Part shown: piece after piece, positions 48,786 to 60,340 of the stretch | How the letters are laid out: every line of letters starts with the position of its first letter | How positions within the stretch are numbered: the first letter of the stretch is position 1 | Assembly: GCF_963662255.1 (NCBI RefSeq) | Contig: NC_085046.1 | Location: forward strand, 24,943,620-25,007,619 | Length of the DNA stretch: 64,000 nucleotides | Direction: 5' to 3' | Source of the DNA: Cinclus cinclus | Taxonomy: Eukaryota; Chordata; Aves; Passeriformes; Cinclidae | The notes under the pieces: generated by a model | Database searches by the model: none | Seen by the model: the letters and a program-made list of their open reading frames with translations, nothing else | What the model was told of the DNA's origin: nothing | Position numbers and translations under genes: made by a program

Positions 48786-51700
48786 AACTCTCACATCTGC
48801 TGAGAAAAAAACAGCTTTGTTGAAGATTAAAAGCTTCAGCTTAGAACAGGATGTTGTTGTGTTCTATGTACAGACCTCACTAGTATTCCCATTCTATTCA
48901 GTTTCCTCAGATTTCAATTAAAAATAAAGTCTTAACCGGGCCTATTTTTCTTCTCACACATCAGTCCTGAACTTCCACACTTTCTCAAAGGCTGTACTTT
49001 GGCCCCTCACCCTGGTGAGCCCCTTCCAACACGGGAGGGCACAGCTGGTGAGAGCTCACAGCCATGAGCACATCCCAGCTCAGCAGCTGGCAGGGCGAGG
49101 GCAGGCATCTGCTGTGTGCACAAACACTGTGTACAGAAACACAGAGCACAGCATTAGCCTCCTCCTGTAAATACACCTCCTCTCGCTCCCCAGCCACGGC
49201 AAAGGATTTAGCTCTCAAATCAGAAGCCTCCTGAGGCAGAAGAAGCCTGCAGAAAATATTTTTCAAGGATCAAGGAGCATTTGCCCAGCTCCTAAACACC
49301 ACAGAACCACTTTTTCAAATTTTCAGTGAAATTCTCTTTCAAAAAATAAGACCCAAGCCTGGACTGCTTCCCAAAGGCAAAATGGGCTAAAAAAAGCTTC
49401 TACAACAGGAAGAATTTTCACTCTGCATGACAAATTGACTAATCTTGGCTGGTGCATCCATCAGCTTTTAGCTGCAAACCTAATGGCCCTACAGACAGAC
49501 AGGTAGGAAAAGGGCTTTTACCAATGCCTGTGGCTTTGAAGTCAGGTTTCAGACCAGCAGCTGCTGACAAACATTTTGCTTGATGGAGAAAGGTATCATT
49601 ATTTTTGTATTTCTGACCAGAAAAAGAAATTCTGGGAGCTTCTTTCCTCATCTTTGTAAAGTCCCCATGAATCCCAGGGGTGTCCCCTAGCTCCAGTAGG
49701 CTGTCTCTCCTGCATGCTAAAAACCTTTTTCAAGCAAAACATCCCAGTTAAATCAATGAAAGTGTTGCCTGGATGAGGATTTGGCCTTGTCAGTGTTAAG
49801 TTGATTGATTTCCCAAACCTCTCAGCATTGGAGTATCCTGTTCCTGAATCCTCTGCTCAGCCAGAAGGCAATTAAGTGCAATCTCATCAGCGGTGAATGG
49901 GAGGAAATATCTCCCTCATGGTGCAACCCATGATAATGATGCTCACTCAGGGTATGTGCCTTTTCCACTGCTGTTGCTCCAGATGCAGGTTTATGATTTT
50001 GTGAGGTGCTCCTCAGCAGTGCCATTGTCCAGCAAACACCTTCCCACCATATATGAGGTCTCTTTGTGGCATCCTTCAAATTAGTTCATCCAGAATTTCA
50101 TTTTATTCACTCCAGTATCACTTGATATTTAATATTTTGCTTTGACTGTTGACAGTTACCTTACCCTGCAGAGCTGGAGGATAGCTTGTAGATATTCCCT
50201 GGCAAACAGAAGTGCCAGGGAAATGTCAGTTCCCTTCCTCTGCAAAAATTGCCTTGGAAGGATTGTGGAGAATGAGCTGGACAGGTGCAAGGAATCAGCA
50301 ACTAGGACCTGTAGTGCTGAGGCAAATGCAGTTCTTTGTCTCTCTCCATGCATCAAAGGCTGCCTCAGTTTGAGTCGTTCCCAAAAAAATCTTCGTAATG
50401 CTGGCCACTTGCTGTGGTTTTTTGCCAGAAAATAGGTACAGACAAAGCTTTCAGAGGGGCAGAGGATCACACAGAGACTGTTTCACAGCTGGCCCAGGCC
50501 ACCGTGGTTGATGCTGGTTTGATACCCGTTTCCAGCTCTCTCCATAGGGGTTCTTACTGCCAGAACTGCAGATGACACCCTGGTTTACTTCCCACCAGTG
50601 TTCTAGAGGTCTCTGTCGGGTACCTTCTGATCCTGCTTGCCTATCCACTGCATAAATGATGTCACTAATGCTCTGGAGCTGTCTGTCCAGATCACCCTAT
50701 GCATTGCAGACTTACTGAGAGACTCTGAGCTCCTCCTGACCCTTCCCAAGACAATGGGTTTTCCCACTCTTACTGGTGCATTATTTCCCACTGCCAGGAC
50801 GAACCAGTCTATTCTCCAAAAAATATGAGAGAGGGTTTTTTACTCCGACTGGCTGCTAGACAAGACCCATTTCCCAGTCAATTATTCTGCTGCAAGCAAG
50901 GATCACAGGGTGCTTGTCCATCACTGGGGCAGCAGGAGCCATTCCAAGGTCTCAGGTATAATGGTGAACACAGCAAATGGTCCAAGGGGTGTGGAAGCAG
51001 CAAGTGGTGGCTGAAAGACCAGGAGGGGGAAGAGGAGAGGACAGGCATGTCAAGTGTGGCTTGATGAGGGTATTTTCTGGAGCATGAGAGAGACTTTACA
51101 GGAAAACTTTTCCAGCACCATTGGTTTATTTCTGAGGAAGCCCACACTGCCTGACCTCTGGCTTGGCAAAACTCACTGGATTGTTTCCTCCTCCTGCTGT
51201 AACTGCTTTTCCTCTTCTTTGCTGTAACTGGGGTAGCAAAACTGAGTGTTCAAGAGCACATAGGGCTGGTATATCAGAATGACTTCTGTCTCCACAGAGT
51301 CAAATATATACTACTGTCAATACTATGCTTCCTTCAAAAATTGAAAGTGTTTTGAAAGTAGTGAAAATGAAAAAAATCTGTTTCATAACTCCTCTCTTCC
51401 TTCACCATGAAGGGTCACTTGAGGCTGTTTTTTATTAGGATGAGAGAAAGACTTTGCCATTGCTTTTACCTTTTCCTTCTAGTCTTGCTTCAATCAGGTA
51501 CAAACACAAGTAAGAGCAGAAATACCATCTGCCTCTTGTGTAACTGACCAGGCTCAGAAATGTCCTCCTTAACCAGTCCCTGCTTTTTGGAAGTTATACA
51601 TCATCATTTCAAGGCAACATCTTCTCTCCCTCATGACATAAACAAAGTCTGTATTAATTATTCAGTGTGGCTCAAGACATTTTAATAATTAAGCATGAAA

Positions 51701-52619
51701 GGCTAGAAAAAAGGGTAATGCTATTGGTATCTTTCCCAACAATCAGGACTGCCAAATGGAAGAGTTCTATGGAGGGAAGATGATTCCTCTTTCCTTTGGT
51801 CAGCAGAAGTTGTCAGAGAAGCTCTACATGGGGCTGGTAACCAGCCCACTTCTGCCAAGTGACCCATGCTGCTTCACCCTATACAGCATTTAGAGAAAGA
51901 AATCAAAGTCTCTTTGTTTCCAGCTGTGTCCCAAGGGCAGATCTACCCACTTCCTCGAGATGAGTGGAAACTCAGCACACTAAGATGAGTGTAGATCAGC
52001 GCCTCTCTATCAGATGTGCACTCTGAACTGGACTTATATGCTTGCAGTTGTGATTTACTGGGCTGAAGGTAGATCCTGCAGCATGGATTTTATATGAACA
52101 CCTGTTCCCCAACATCCTTCGCAGTCTTGGTGGTGTTGATAGAATCCTTGTGTCCTCCCACAGTTTCTTAGGCCTTCACTTCTCACCCTGTATCTCCTCT
52201 GCTCCTGTGTGTTGCTCTGGAAGTAAAGGAGAGACACCCCAGCTCAGATCCATGTTTCCACAGGCAGAGAATATCTTGCTTGACAAGTTGGTTCCCATTA
52301 TCCAGAGTGTATTTTACTTTACCAACAAGCTATACATTTGGCAGAGACACCACAGCTGGGATGCCTGTGAGTAGCTTTCAATAAACCCCCTTTTGCAACA
52401 TTAACACTATTTCAATTGCTAATACATTGGCATGGTTTCCAAAGCATTGTCATGAGAGGAAGAAAAGCCAGAAAGTTGACATTTACACTAGAACTGGGCA
52501 CTATATACCATATTCTCATCATTGTGGTCTATTTTCCACATAGGACACTAAATGGAATATATGCTCATTCCTTATTTCCTTATTACACCTAGAATTGAGC
52601 CCCATGGTTAGGGGTGTCT
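48786..52619. other. Unassigned non-coding DNA
   Basis: Moderately GC-richer patches lie at 49.0-49.2 kb and 50.1-51.1 kb, where open frames of 60-104 codons overlap on both strands. None has a recognisable product, and no transposon is recognised. Confidence 0.5.
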
Positions 52620-52629
52620 TTGCTACTAC

Positions 52630-52990
52630 TTTACAAATTTCGCATGTCATAGCTCGTATAACCCACTCCTTGTTCTGTCATGTGCATCTCTGGGAAGAGT
52701 CTCTGCCTCTGTGTCTCTTCCAAGTGGGCAGCTGAAGAGAGCAGTGAACTCCCATCATCAATACCTCCTTTAATGGCTGGGAGCTTGTGAGGATTGATAG
52801 ACACAGATTCTGCATATGCTGGCAAAGCAAAGCCAGTTTATTACACAGTTTACCCATATTTATAGGCTACTACATTTGTATATTTTGTTTTTTCACATCC
52901 ATTTGTCCAGGTCCCCTTTAGAAACACAATCTTCTGATTATTTTTTTTACACTTGTAATGTCTTTTGTTATCTCTTTCACCGGCAAAGGC
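52630..52990 (-). mobile_element. Candidate retroviral LTR remnant
   Basis: On the minus strand a TATA box (TATAAATA, 52857-52864) is followed 14 bases later by AATAAA (52837-52842), then by CTGGCTTTGCTTTGCCAGC. Such close spacing of TATA box and polyadenylation signal, implying a very short R region, is typical of alpharetrovirus-like LTRs. Downstream sequence would be U5 and upstream sequence U3. I could not find clear TG...CA ends or a target duplication, so the boundaries are approximate. The 169-codon plus-strand frame (52816-53325) runs through this block and the next CR1 and is probably fortuitous. Confidence 0.45.
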
Positions 52991-53215
52991 CTTGTTGCAT
53001 TTTCCCTTGTCAAAGCAGTCGCTCTCAGAGGGTCAGAGTGACCAGACATAATGTCTTCACTTCTGTTCTTGTCTTGAGTTTCTGTCCCCCTTGGCTTTTA
53101 CTGCACTGGGGCCAAAAGGTCTGTGGTACTGCCCAGTTCAGCCTCTGTAGCTGTCTAATCTCCAACAGGAGCTTCCCCACCTCTCCCTACCCCTCAAGTG
53201 AAGTAGTCCCTACCA

Positions 53216-53400
53216 ATCCTGGTGCCCTTCACTGTACTCGCTCCAGTGTGGCAATGTCTTTCTCACCCTGGGGAGCCCTGAACTGGACCCAGTGCTCTAA
53301 GTGTAGTCTCCCTGGAAAGGAATAGAGATGAAGGATCACTATCCTGGATTCTGAGAGGCTTACTTTAGTAAAATAAGTGATCCTCTCACCAAATCCAGTC
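53216..53400 (-). mobile_element. CR1 LINE internal fragment
   Basis: The plus strand carries TGCCCTTCACTGTACTCGC, TCCAGTGTGGCAATGTCTTT, CTGGGGAGCCCTGAACTGGA and CCCAGTGCTCTAAGTGTAG. These follow the order of the antisense CR1 sequence that lies about 400 bases from the element's 3' end. The 3' terminus itself is missing, so this is an internal piece. After about 53330 the similarity is poor, and the end is approximate. Confidence 0.8.
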
Positions 53401-55889
53401 ACATCATCCCTATTGACCCTACAGTGCAAACTGTATTAATCTTAGCCTTGTTACCCTCAGTGTATTCCTGGTTTAGCACATCCTAAATCTAGAAAAGAAA
53501 TTAAAGAGAAGAAAGACTATTCACTATTAAAACTGCTCACACTGCAACAAAGTTCCAGCTTAGTCCAGCAATGGGCTTGATAAGCACCCAGACCCAGCAG
53601 GTTCCCAGAGGCAAAAGTCCCTGGAAACACACAGTCACCCCATGCTCCCAGTGGGAAAGCCATGGAGCCCAGAGCACAGGGCCTCAGAGCCTCTCTGGAC
53701 CTACAGCAACCCTTAAAATCAGGAGACAATGTCTCAGCCCTGCTCTAGCCTAAGGGCTAAGTGACTACACAGATTTCAGCTGTCCCTGGTGCAAAACCAA
53801 TCACTCTTACTTTTGTGCATATAACAAATGACCTGAGATTATTATATATTTCCTCTAAACTGCCACATTGCAAACTGTGACCAATCTGACTGTCTAACAT
53901 AATAAATGACAATTTAACTCTATTCATTACAGGCACTATCACAGCTACTTCAGTGCAAAGTTATGATTGTGTTGTGGTGTAATGAAGCATGTTCCAGCTT
54001 GCTGGTAGAATTATGGTCTCTGGTAATTATCCTGTTTTTCTTATCTCTGTTAGTCATAGAATAAACATAACAAGTGGTAAGTGAGGATTTGCGGTTAAGA
54101 CAGAGTTAGGCTGCCTTTTTTCAGACCAACCCTGTTGAGCTATGAAGAATGTACAAATCCTAGGCAAAAATATCACTAAATCAATTCTATGAGGAGTTGC
54201 TTGCTTGCTTTTATGTGTTTGTTTTATCCTTTGGTAATCGATGACCTATTTTAGTTTTGATCTGACAGTAAGATTCAGAAATCACTTTCCCCCACATAAA
54301 ACCACTACTTCAAATTGCAGATTATTTAAAAATATGAAAGGGTATAAAGTAAACCAAGCCCATCAATATTGAAGAAAGAATCTTCTTTCACCTTTATGCC
54401 TTTAATCTGAAGTATGTAATTTAAACAAATTATGATCATGATACAAAGCAACGTAAAAATTAAGTGAATTCTGTTCTGTGGTTCGAAGTTGTCTTAACCA
54501 ATCATTCTGAAGCCACAAAAAAGTTGATGTACCTGGCATTCAGTGAGAAGTTTCTATGACTTCAGTACATCTGTGTTTACCAGCACTGACTTTGTTGAGC
54601 TCAGTTTTGCTTCACCAAGGGTCAGTTGCTGTAACAAGTCTGGAAAATTAATAAGTGTCATTAAAGCTATATAGCCAGTTGTATAATAGCTTATTTGACT
54701 CGAAATTAACATTTAAAGTTCATTTTCTTGTTATCTGTATTATAAAAATTGCTAAAAGGGCTTTACATGGTGGTGTTTCTGCTGGTAGTTCCATCAGTGA
54801 CTAAGGCTTATGTTTAGATCCTGTTACAAACACCTCATAATTCCAATAAGATAACCCAGTTTAATACTCTGTGCCCTTCATTTATTACTTTTCTGATATA
54901 TGTGCTGTTTGTATGAACAAACTTCTTTCAGCAAAATTACCTGGGGGGACATTTCATAACATTTATAGTTTCTGTCATCAGGAGAAAAGATATATAATAG
55001 AAACATCTGTCTAGCACATATTGCCCCTGAAATGATCCTTCTCTCTGCCAGCACTACACAGATCTTCATGGAGAGGGATGCACTATTCCTTCATCAATTA
55101 AGTGCCAATAACAGTACAAGATGCTGTTTGCTTGCTTTCCTCTCATTTGGAAATCTGGATTAACTGTGTAAGAGAACTAGTAAGGGAGAGGAGCCTGCTC
55201 TAACCACAATTGTTTCACTTTAGTGTCCCTGGGAATTTCAAAGACTTTATTTAGCATTTTGAGATAGGGAAATAGTTAAGCAAGGTGGCAACTAGAATTT
55301 CAATTTTATAGGAAATTTCACTAGTTTGATGCTTGTTTTCACTCTAAAGCAGAACAAAATGGCATGTAAAAATATTTGAGGAAAAGGTTGTATAGGTAAG
55401 TAAGGTAAAATATTTTCCTTCAGTTTGTCTTCTTTTTCCATTTTTTCAAATATAAGATTCAATATGTTTAGAAATGACAGTCATTTCAAAATATTGAACA
55501 TTCCCAAACAAAAATAAATTCAGTTAAGCCACCTCATTAATAGAATTAAATTCTTCATTATATGAATATTCAGCCTTGCCTTAAGCATATTTTCAAATGA
55601 GAGAATATTACACTAGGGAAAATAATCTGCTTTTGCTTTATGAAGCAGAATAATAGGATGTTCTGCTGTAGGGAAGCTGTGTGCTAAAGGGCAGTGGAAG
55701 AGGTTAGGAATCTTCTCAGCCTTTTTGTTGTCTTTGGCTGCTGACTCCTTTTCCCCCCAGGTCTTGTGTACCTGACTGAAAAACAGCCAGGTACTGTGTA
55801 CTGATAACCTGGCAGAGCATGGCCAATGGGGAGAAATTATGGACCATGGCCAGGCAGAAGTGATAAATAAGGAAAATATTCAAGAACTT
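53401..55889. other. Unassigned non-coding DNA
   Basis: Mostly AT-rich unique sequence with frames of 70 codons or fewer. Nothing is recognised. Confidence 0.55.
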
Positions 55890-56506
55890 CACAGAATCAT
55901 GAAGCACCAGGTTGGAAGGGAACCTCAAGAATCATTTTGCCCAACCTTTCTTAGCAAGAGCACAGCCTAGACAAGATAGCCCAACACCCTGTCCAGCTGG
56001 ATCTTACAGCTGGCTAATGCTGGGGAATCCACCACTTTTCTGGGGAGATTATTCCAGTGTCTGGTGGTTCTCATCATTAAAAATTTTCCTCTTGTCTCCA
56101 ACTGGAATTTTCCCAGGAATACCTTGTACAATTAACCCTCATATTTTCCATGTGACTCCTTATAAAAAGGGAGTCTCCAACTTCTTTGTAGCCACCCTTG
56201 AAATACTGGAACCTAGTGACAAGGTCTCCACCGAGCCCTGTTTTCTCCAGGCTGAACACACCCAGCTCTCTCAGCCATTTTCAACCAAGAGGCTTCCTGG
56301 TCCTTTGTTTATCTTTGTGACCCCTCTCTGCACCCTCTCCAGCCTGTTCACATCTTTTTTTGCATGAGGACCAAACCTGAACAGTGTTCCAGGTGTGGGC
56401 TGACAAGTGCCAAGTGGAGGGGGATAGTAATTCCTTTTTTTCTTCTGGTGATGCACTTGTTGATGCAACCCATAATCTTTTTCCCATTGGCTTTCTTTGT
56501 TGCTGA
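55890..56506 (-). mobile_element. CR1 LINE 3' portion, about 600 bases
   Basis: The low-coordinate end has CACAGAATCATGAAGC and GGTTGGAAGGGAACCTC. Next come TTATTCCAGTGTCTGGTGG, GACAAGGTCTCCACCGAGCC and TTTTCTCCAGGCTGAACACA. The far end has TGCACCCTCTCCAGCCTGTT and TGAACAGTGTTCCAGGTGTG. This is a long antisense CR1 copy covering the 3' UTR and the end of the reverse transcriptase frame. It is interrupted by stops and indels and is 5' truncated near 56506. The open frames at 55912-56367 (plus) and 56271-56487 (minus) are by-products. Confidence 0.94.
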
Positions 56507-58658
56507 AAGAGATACTAAGGAAAGAAAAATATGGTGATTTTAAAGAAATCCAGTGTATTTACTTGAGGCTGAAAAAGTGTAATTTGCATTTTCCTGTAAA
56601 ACCTGTTAATGTGTTGAATATAAACTAGGGTGTTGTGCCTCTAAAGTTATAGATTCTGGCTGTGAGTTCTGTCTTGTTTGAAACAAAATCTGATCAATTG
56701 CATAATGTCCTTAAAGAACTACGCTATCAAAGGACAAAAATATCAGAATTTCAAAGGTCCTGAGCATTTACTCTTCTCACTGAGTTCTGATAAGAGCAGT
56801 GAATGTTCACTGCCTCTCAACCTATGCTTGAAAGTGATTTTCCTCATTTTGTTCCTGATGAATATGACATTGAATTTATATCAACTCAGTTTAGCATATT
56901 TGTAAGCATCACACACTGAAGTGAAACAGAAGGAAAATAAAATGGAGACTGCCTAGGGATTGCAGCTTGGAGGAAGAGACCAACCATCATTTCATCTTTT
57001 TCAAAATCTTTAGACAAAGGCTCAATGTTAACAATGAAAGGGAGTTTTGTGTATCAGGACCAGAGATACAAGCAGGCACAAATAGGCACAAAGTTCACAA
57101 GGTACAGGAAACTCAATAATAAGCCAGACAAAGGTGTTTTTGCAAAGCCATGTATCTTTCTGCCAATACTGCTTGGCTGTTCTCTTCAAGGGGTTTATAC
57201 TTCATCACTGTTCCCAGAATAAATGACCAAAATCTGAGTAGCCAGTTCTTCAGCCAATTTGATCTATTGTATCCTTTGAAGTCTGTAAGGAAAAACCAGT
57301 TTATAATTACCATGGGCCTGGCCCAAGGTTTCTAAATAAAAATAGACATCAATTGCATATGGAAACAGCCATCAATTCCAGATTGCATTGAGAGACAATG
57401 GTTATAATCTAATTGTAGTTTTCCACTTTTCATGACACTCCATGACGCCAGCAGGTTATTTAATTACAGCTTCTTTTCTCAGCCCAGGATACTTTGTTAT
57501 TGCTATCTGGAAAAACTAGATTAAATTAATTAAGAAATAAGGTGTTAGACATTAGGCCAAGATGAATAAGCCCATGCAAGAAAGTACTAAAATACTGCTG
57601 AATATTTATCCAAAAATCTGATGAAATCGCAGAGGTGTCAAGACAATGAAAGAGCCACAGTTTTTCCAAAGTCAGAAGACTGCTTGAATGGTCCTCCATT
57701 TATTTCCAGTCTAACCCTACAGCTCACTTCCTCATTGAAGACTTGAGGGTGTACAGCAAATTTTTAATATGAGTTTTTGTGTTCAGCCTGTTTTTAGTCT
57801 ATAATTTTGCTGAGGCATCTCTGGCTGCTCAGTAACAGGCCCATCCAAAGCCTTAAATAGGGAGATATTGGCATTTCAAATCAAGAAGCAATAGCCACAA
57901 TTTTTTATTTGTTTTTTAATTCCCCCTCATGATTTTCCAACAATGATGTGATGGTCATCCTTCTTAAACTGTAGCACTATGTAATTCCGGAGCACAAACC
58001 TTTTTGTTTTGTCCAGAGAGAGGTTGATGCCAGTTTCCCACCACCTGTGCAAGTACATCCCTGCCTTTTATAAAGCATAGCCAAAAACTTTAAAAGCTGC
58101 CAGCTGAGTAAAAGTATCGCTGCACACTGGAGCTAAAGGTTACGTTAAAGAAAACATCCCTTAATTCAGTATTTACTAGGAAGAAAAATAGGCCTTTTGA
58201 AAGAACCCTTTTGTTCTTTCTCACATAGAGAAAGGTTCCTTTCCATTTACAGGCTTCAGAGAACAGACATTTCTGCTTTAGAGACTTCTAGCAGATATTT
58301 AACAAGTTCAGACAAACTAAAGACCATGTTCCATCCTTAGCATGCTGGGCAGGTGGGATGTTTCATAACACTGCTTCCTGGCAAAGATCAAAATGAGCAA
58401 AGTGAAAGGGGTGGCAAGTGCTGAAGAATCCATTCACCTCCAAAAACCTGCCAGAATGAGGTGTTTTCATCTTGACCGGGGGTGAGGGGGCCTTTACAAA
58501 CCCCAAACCGCCTGCTTTGACAATGCAATGCATTGTCTTTACTCACAGTACTCTGTCCATGTATTTTATCCAAAATGGAGTGGAGTCCGTATGGAAGCAA
58601 TAGGTTACCCTTGCATTTTAAGTTATTTCTAAATTATCTCTCTTTTTTCCTTCTCCCT
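56507..58658. other. Unassigned non-coding DNA
   Basis: AT-rich unique sequence with no frame over 85 codons. No repeat is recognised. Confidence 0.55.
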
Positions 58659-58680
58659 CCCCCCCCCCCCCACCCCCCCC
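58659..58680. repeat. Poly-C tract (poly-G on minus strand)
   Basis: Thirteen C residues, one A, then eight C residues. The minus strand is G-rich and could form a quadruplex. The tract lies 60 bases from the 3' end of the neighbouring LTR. Its length may be unreliable in an assembly. Confidence 0.95.
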
Positions 58681-58740
58681 ATATCAGCCCTATATGTCTG
58701 GTAGATTTAAAGGGTACAAAAAATGTTCCTGATAGAGGAA

Positions 58741-59413
58741 TGTGGTGGGTTGATACTAGATGCCACCTAGCTGCTATCACTTCTCCTTAACTGGACATGG
58801 GCAGAAAATAGGATAATAAAATTTATGGTTTAGAATGAAGATGGGGGGATCACTTATCAGTTACCATAACAGTTCCTCTCTGCTGCTCCCTCCCCTGGGA
58901 GAAGTCTGAGTCTCTGTGGTTTGCAGTCTTTCAGAACACACCTGCTCCCCCATGGCCCTCTCTATAGGTTCCAGGGGGCTCTGCTCCAGTGCCTACAGCA
59001 CCTCCTGCTTCTGCTGCTGTTATGTTTGCAGGACTGGTTTTCACTCTTTTTTTTATTTTATTTTTTCTTCACTTCTCTCTGAGATCTGGTGTTTTGCCAT
59101 TTCTTAAAAATGTTTTTTCAAGAGGTACCACTAGCCTTGATGGTACACTCAGGTTTGGCCCGAGGTGGGTCCTTTGGAGGCCCCTGAAAGAGTCTGTGTC
59201 CAACACAGGACAACCACCTTGATACCAAAGGCCTGCTGCCTACACCAAATACTAGGAGAAAGAGAGGGCACTTTCCTAGCAGCTGCTGAACCCAGGCCCC
59301 ATATTTTGCTCATCTCTAGAAGCTGGGGAAAAGCCTCTACAGCAACCCATGGAGCAGCCAGAAGCACTGCCCCAGGCCACCAAACTGATGCTCATGTCTT
59401 CAGCAATCCAACA
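58741..59413 (-). mobile_element. ERV LTR, third copy (different family)
   Basis: The plus-strand left edge is TGTGGTGGGTTGATACTAG and the right edge is GCAATCCAACA, so the minus-strand element runs from TGTTGGATTGC to ...CCACCACA. Internal blocks include TGCTCCAGTGCCTACAGCAC (near 58980), CTTAAAAATGTTTTTTCA and GAGGTACCACTAGCCTTGA. Another block, GGCCCGAGGTGGGTCCTTTG, follows at about 59157-59176. These match a bird LTR type whose minus-strand reading has its TATA-like region near the TTTAAG segment. The copy is diverged. I see no target duplication, and no internal retroviral sequence adjoins it. Open frames within it (such as 59165-59458) are fortuitous. Confidence 0.78.
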
Positions 59414-59781
59414 TGTATTTATTGTGCTGGTCTCTTCCATAATGCCAGTTTATCATAAATTTGGACAATTACCAATAAAAGCGATAGAGAATTTGCTGGC
59501 TGGTTTGAAATAGCAGTGAAATATTGCTGCATTGACCTCATTTCACATTGTTAAGGAGGACAGAGAGATCATGATTTTCACCTAATTCTGTCTTCCTTTC
59601 AGCCCAGCCCCCTGGGCATTCAGGAATTCCCAACAGGCACTCAAGAATAAATAGCAGCATAGAAATCATAGGGATGCACCTGCAAACTACAGAAAGTCAT
59701 CCATTTCCAGCAAGTGGCTGATGCTGATTGCTTCAGCAGGGACTCTAGGGATGGAAGAAAAAAAACTAATAACATATAATA
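59414..59781. other. Spacer between LTR and CR1
   Basis: No feature is recognised. The sequence is AT-leaning and unique-looking. Confidence 0.5.
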
Positions 59782-60340
59782 CAGAATTGCAGAATCATAG
59801 GGTACTCTGGGTTGGAAGGGACCCACAGCAATCAAGTCCAGCTCCGGCCCTGCACAGTACAGCCCCAAGAGTCACACCTGAGAACATTGTCCAAATTCTT
59901 CTTGTGCTCCGTCAGGCTTGGTGCTATGACCACTTCCCTGGAGAGGCTATTCTAGTGCCCAAACACCCTCTGAGTGAAGAAACTTTTCCTAATATCCAGC
60001 CTAAATGTCTTCATGCCATTCCCTCTGGTTCTACCACACAGTGACAAAAGTGATCAGTGTCTGCCCGTCCTCTTCCCCTCCCGAGGAAGTTGTAACTGCA
60101 ATGAGCTCGGTGACCTCAGGCGATGTCAGCCACTCCTCAATGGCTTCCCTTCCAGACCCTTCACTATTTTCCTAGCTCTCCTTTGGACACTCTCCAATAG
60201 TTTAATATCTTCCTTATATTGTGTCGCCCAGAAGTGCACACGTTACTCAAGGTGAGACCACACCAGTGCAGAGCACAACAGGACAATCATCTCCCTCAGC
60301 AATCTGGCAATGCTGTGCTATCAAGTTCAGGGCATATATT
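59782..60340 (-). mobile_element. CR1 LINE 3' portion, about 560 bases
   Basis: From low to high coordinate are GCAGAATCATAGGGTACTC, GGGTTGGAAGGGACCCAC, CAGCTCCGGCCCTGCACAG and CTTGGTGCTATGACCACTTC. Then come GAGTGAAGAAACTTTTCCTA, GTCCTCTTCCCCTCCCGAGG, CTCTCCTTTGGACACTCTCC and AATAGTTTAATATCTTCC. This is the same subfamily as the 30.05 and 9.57 kb copies, in antisense, and is the longest of the three. It fades out at about 60340. A 107-codon plus-strand frame (59721-60044) and neighbouring frames are antisense artefacts. Confidence 0.95.

Noticed and set aside
52816..53325. Longest open frame (169 codons, plus strand)
   Set aside because: Its start lies in a putative LTR remnant and its end reads antisense through a CR1 piece. 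It has no recognisable domain.
55912..56367. 151-codon plus-strand frame
   Set aside because: It lies entirely in an antisense CR1 copy, and its length reflects the repeat and not a gene.
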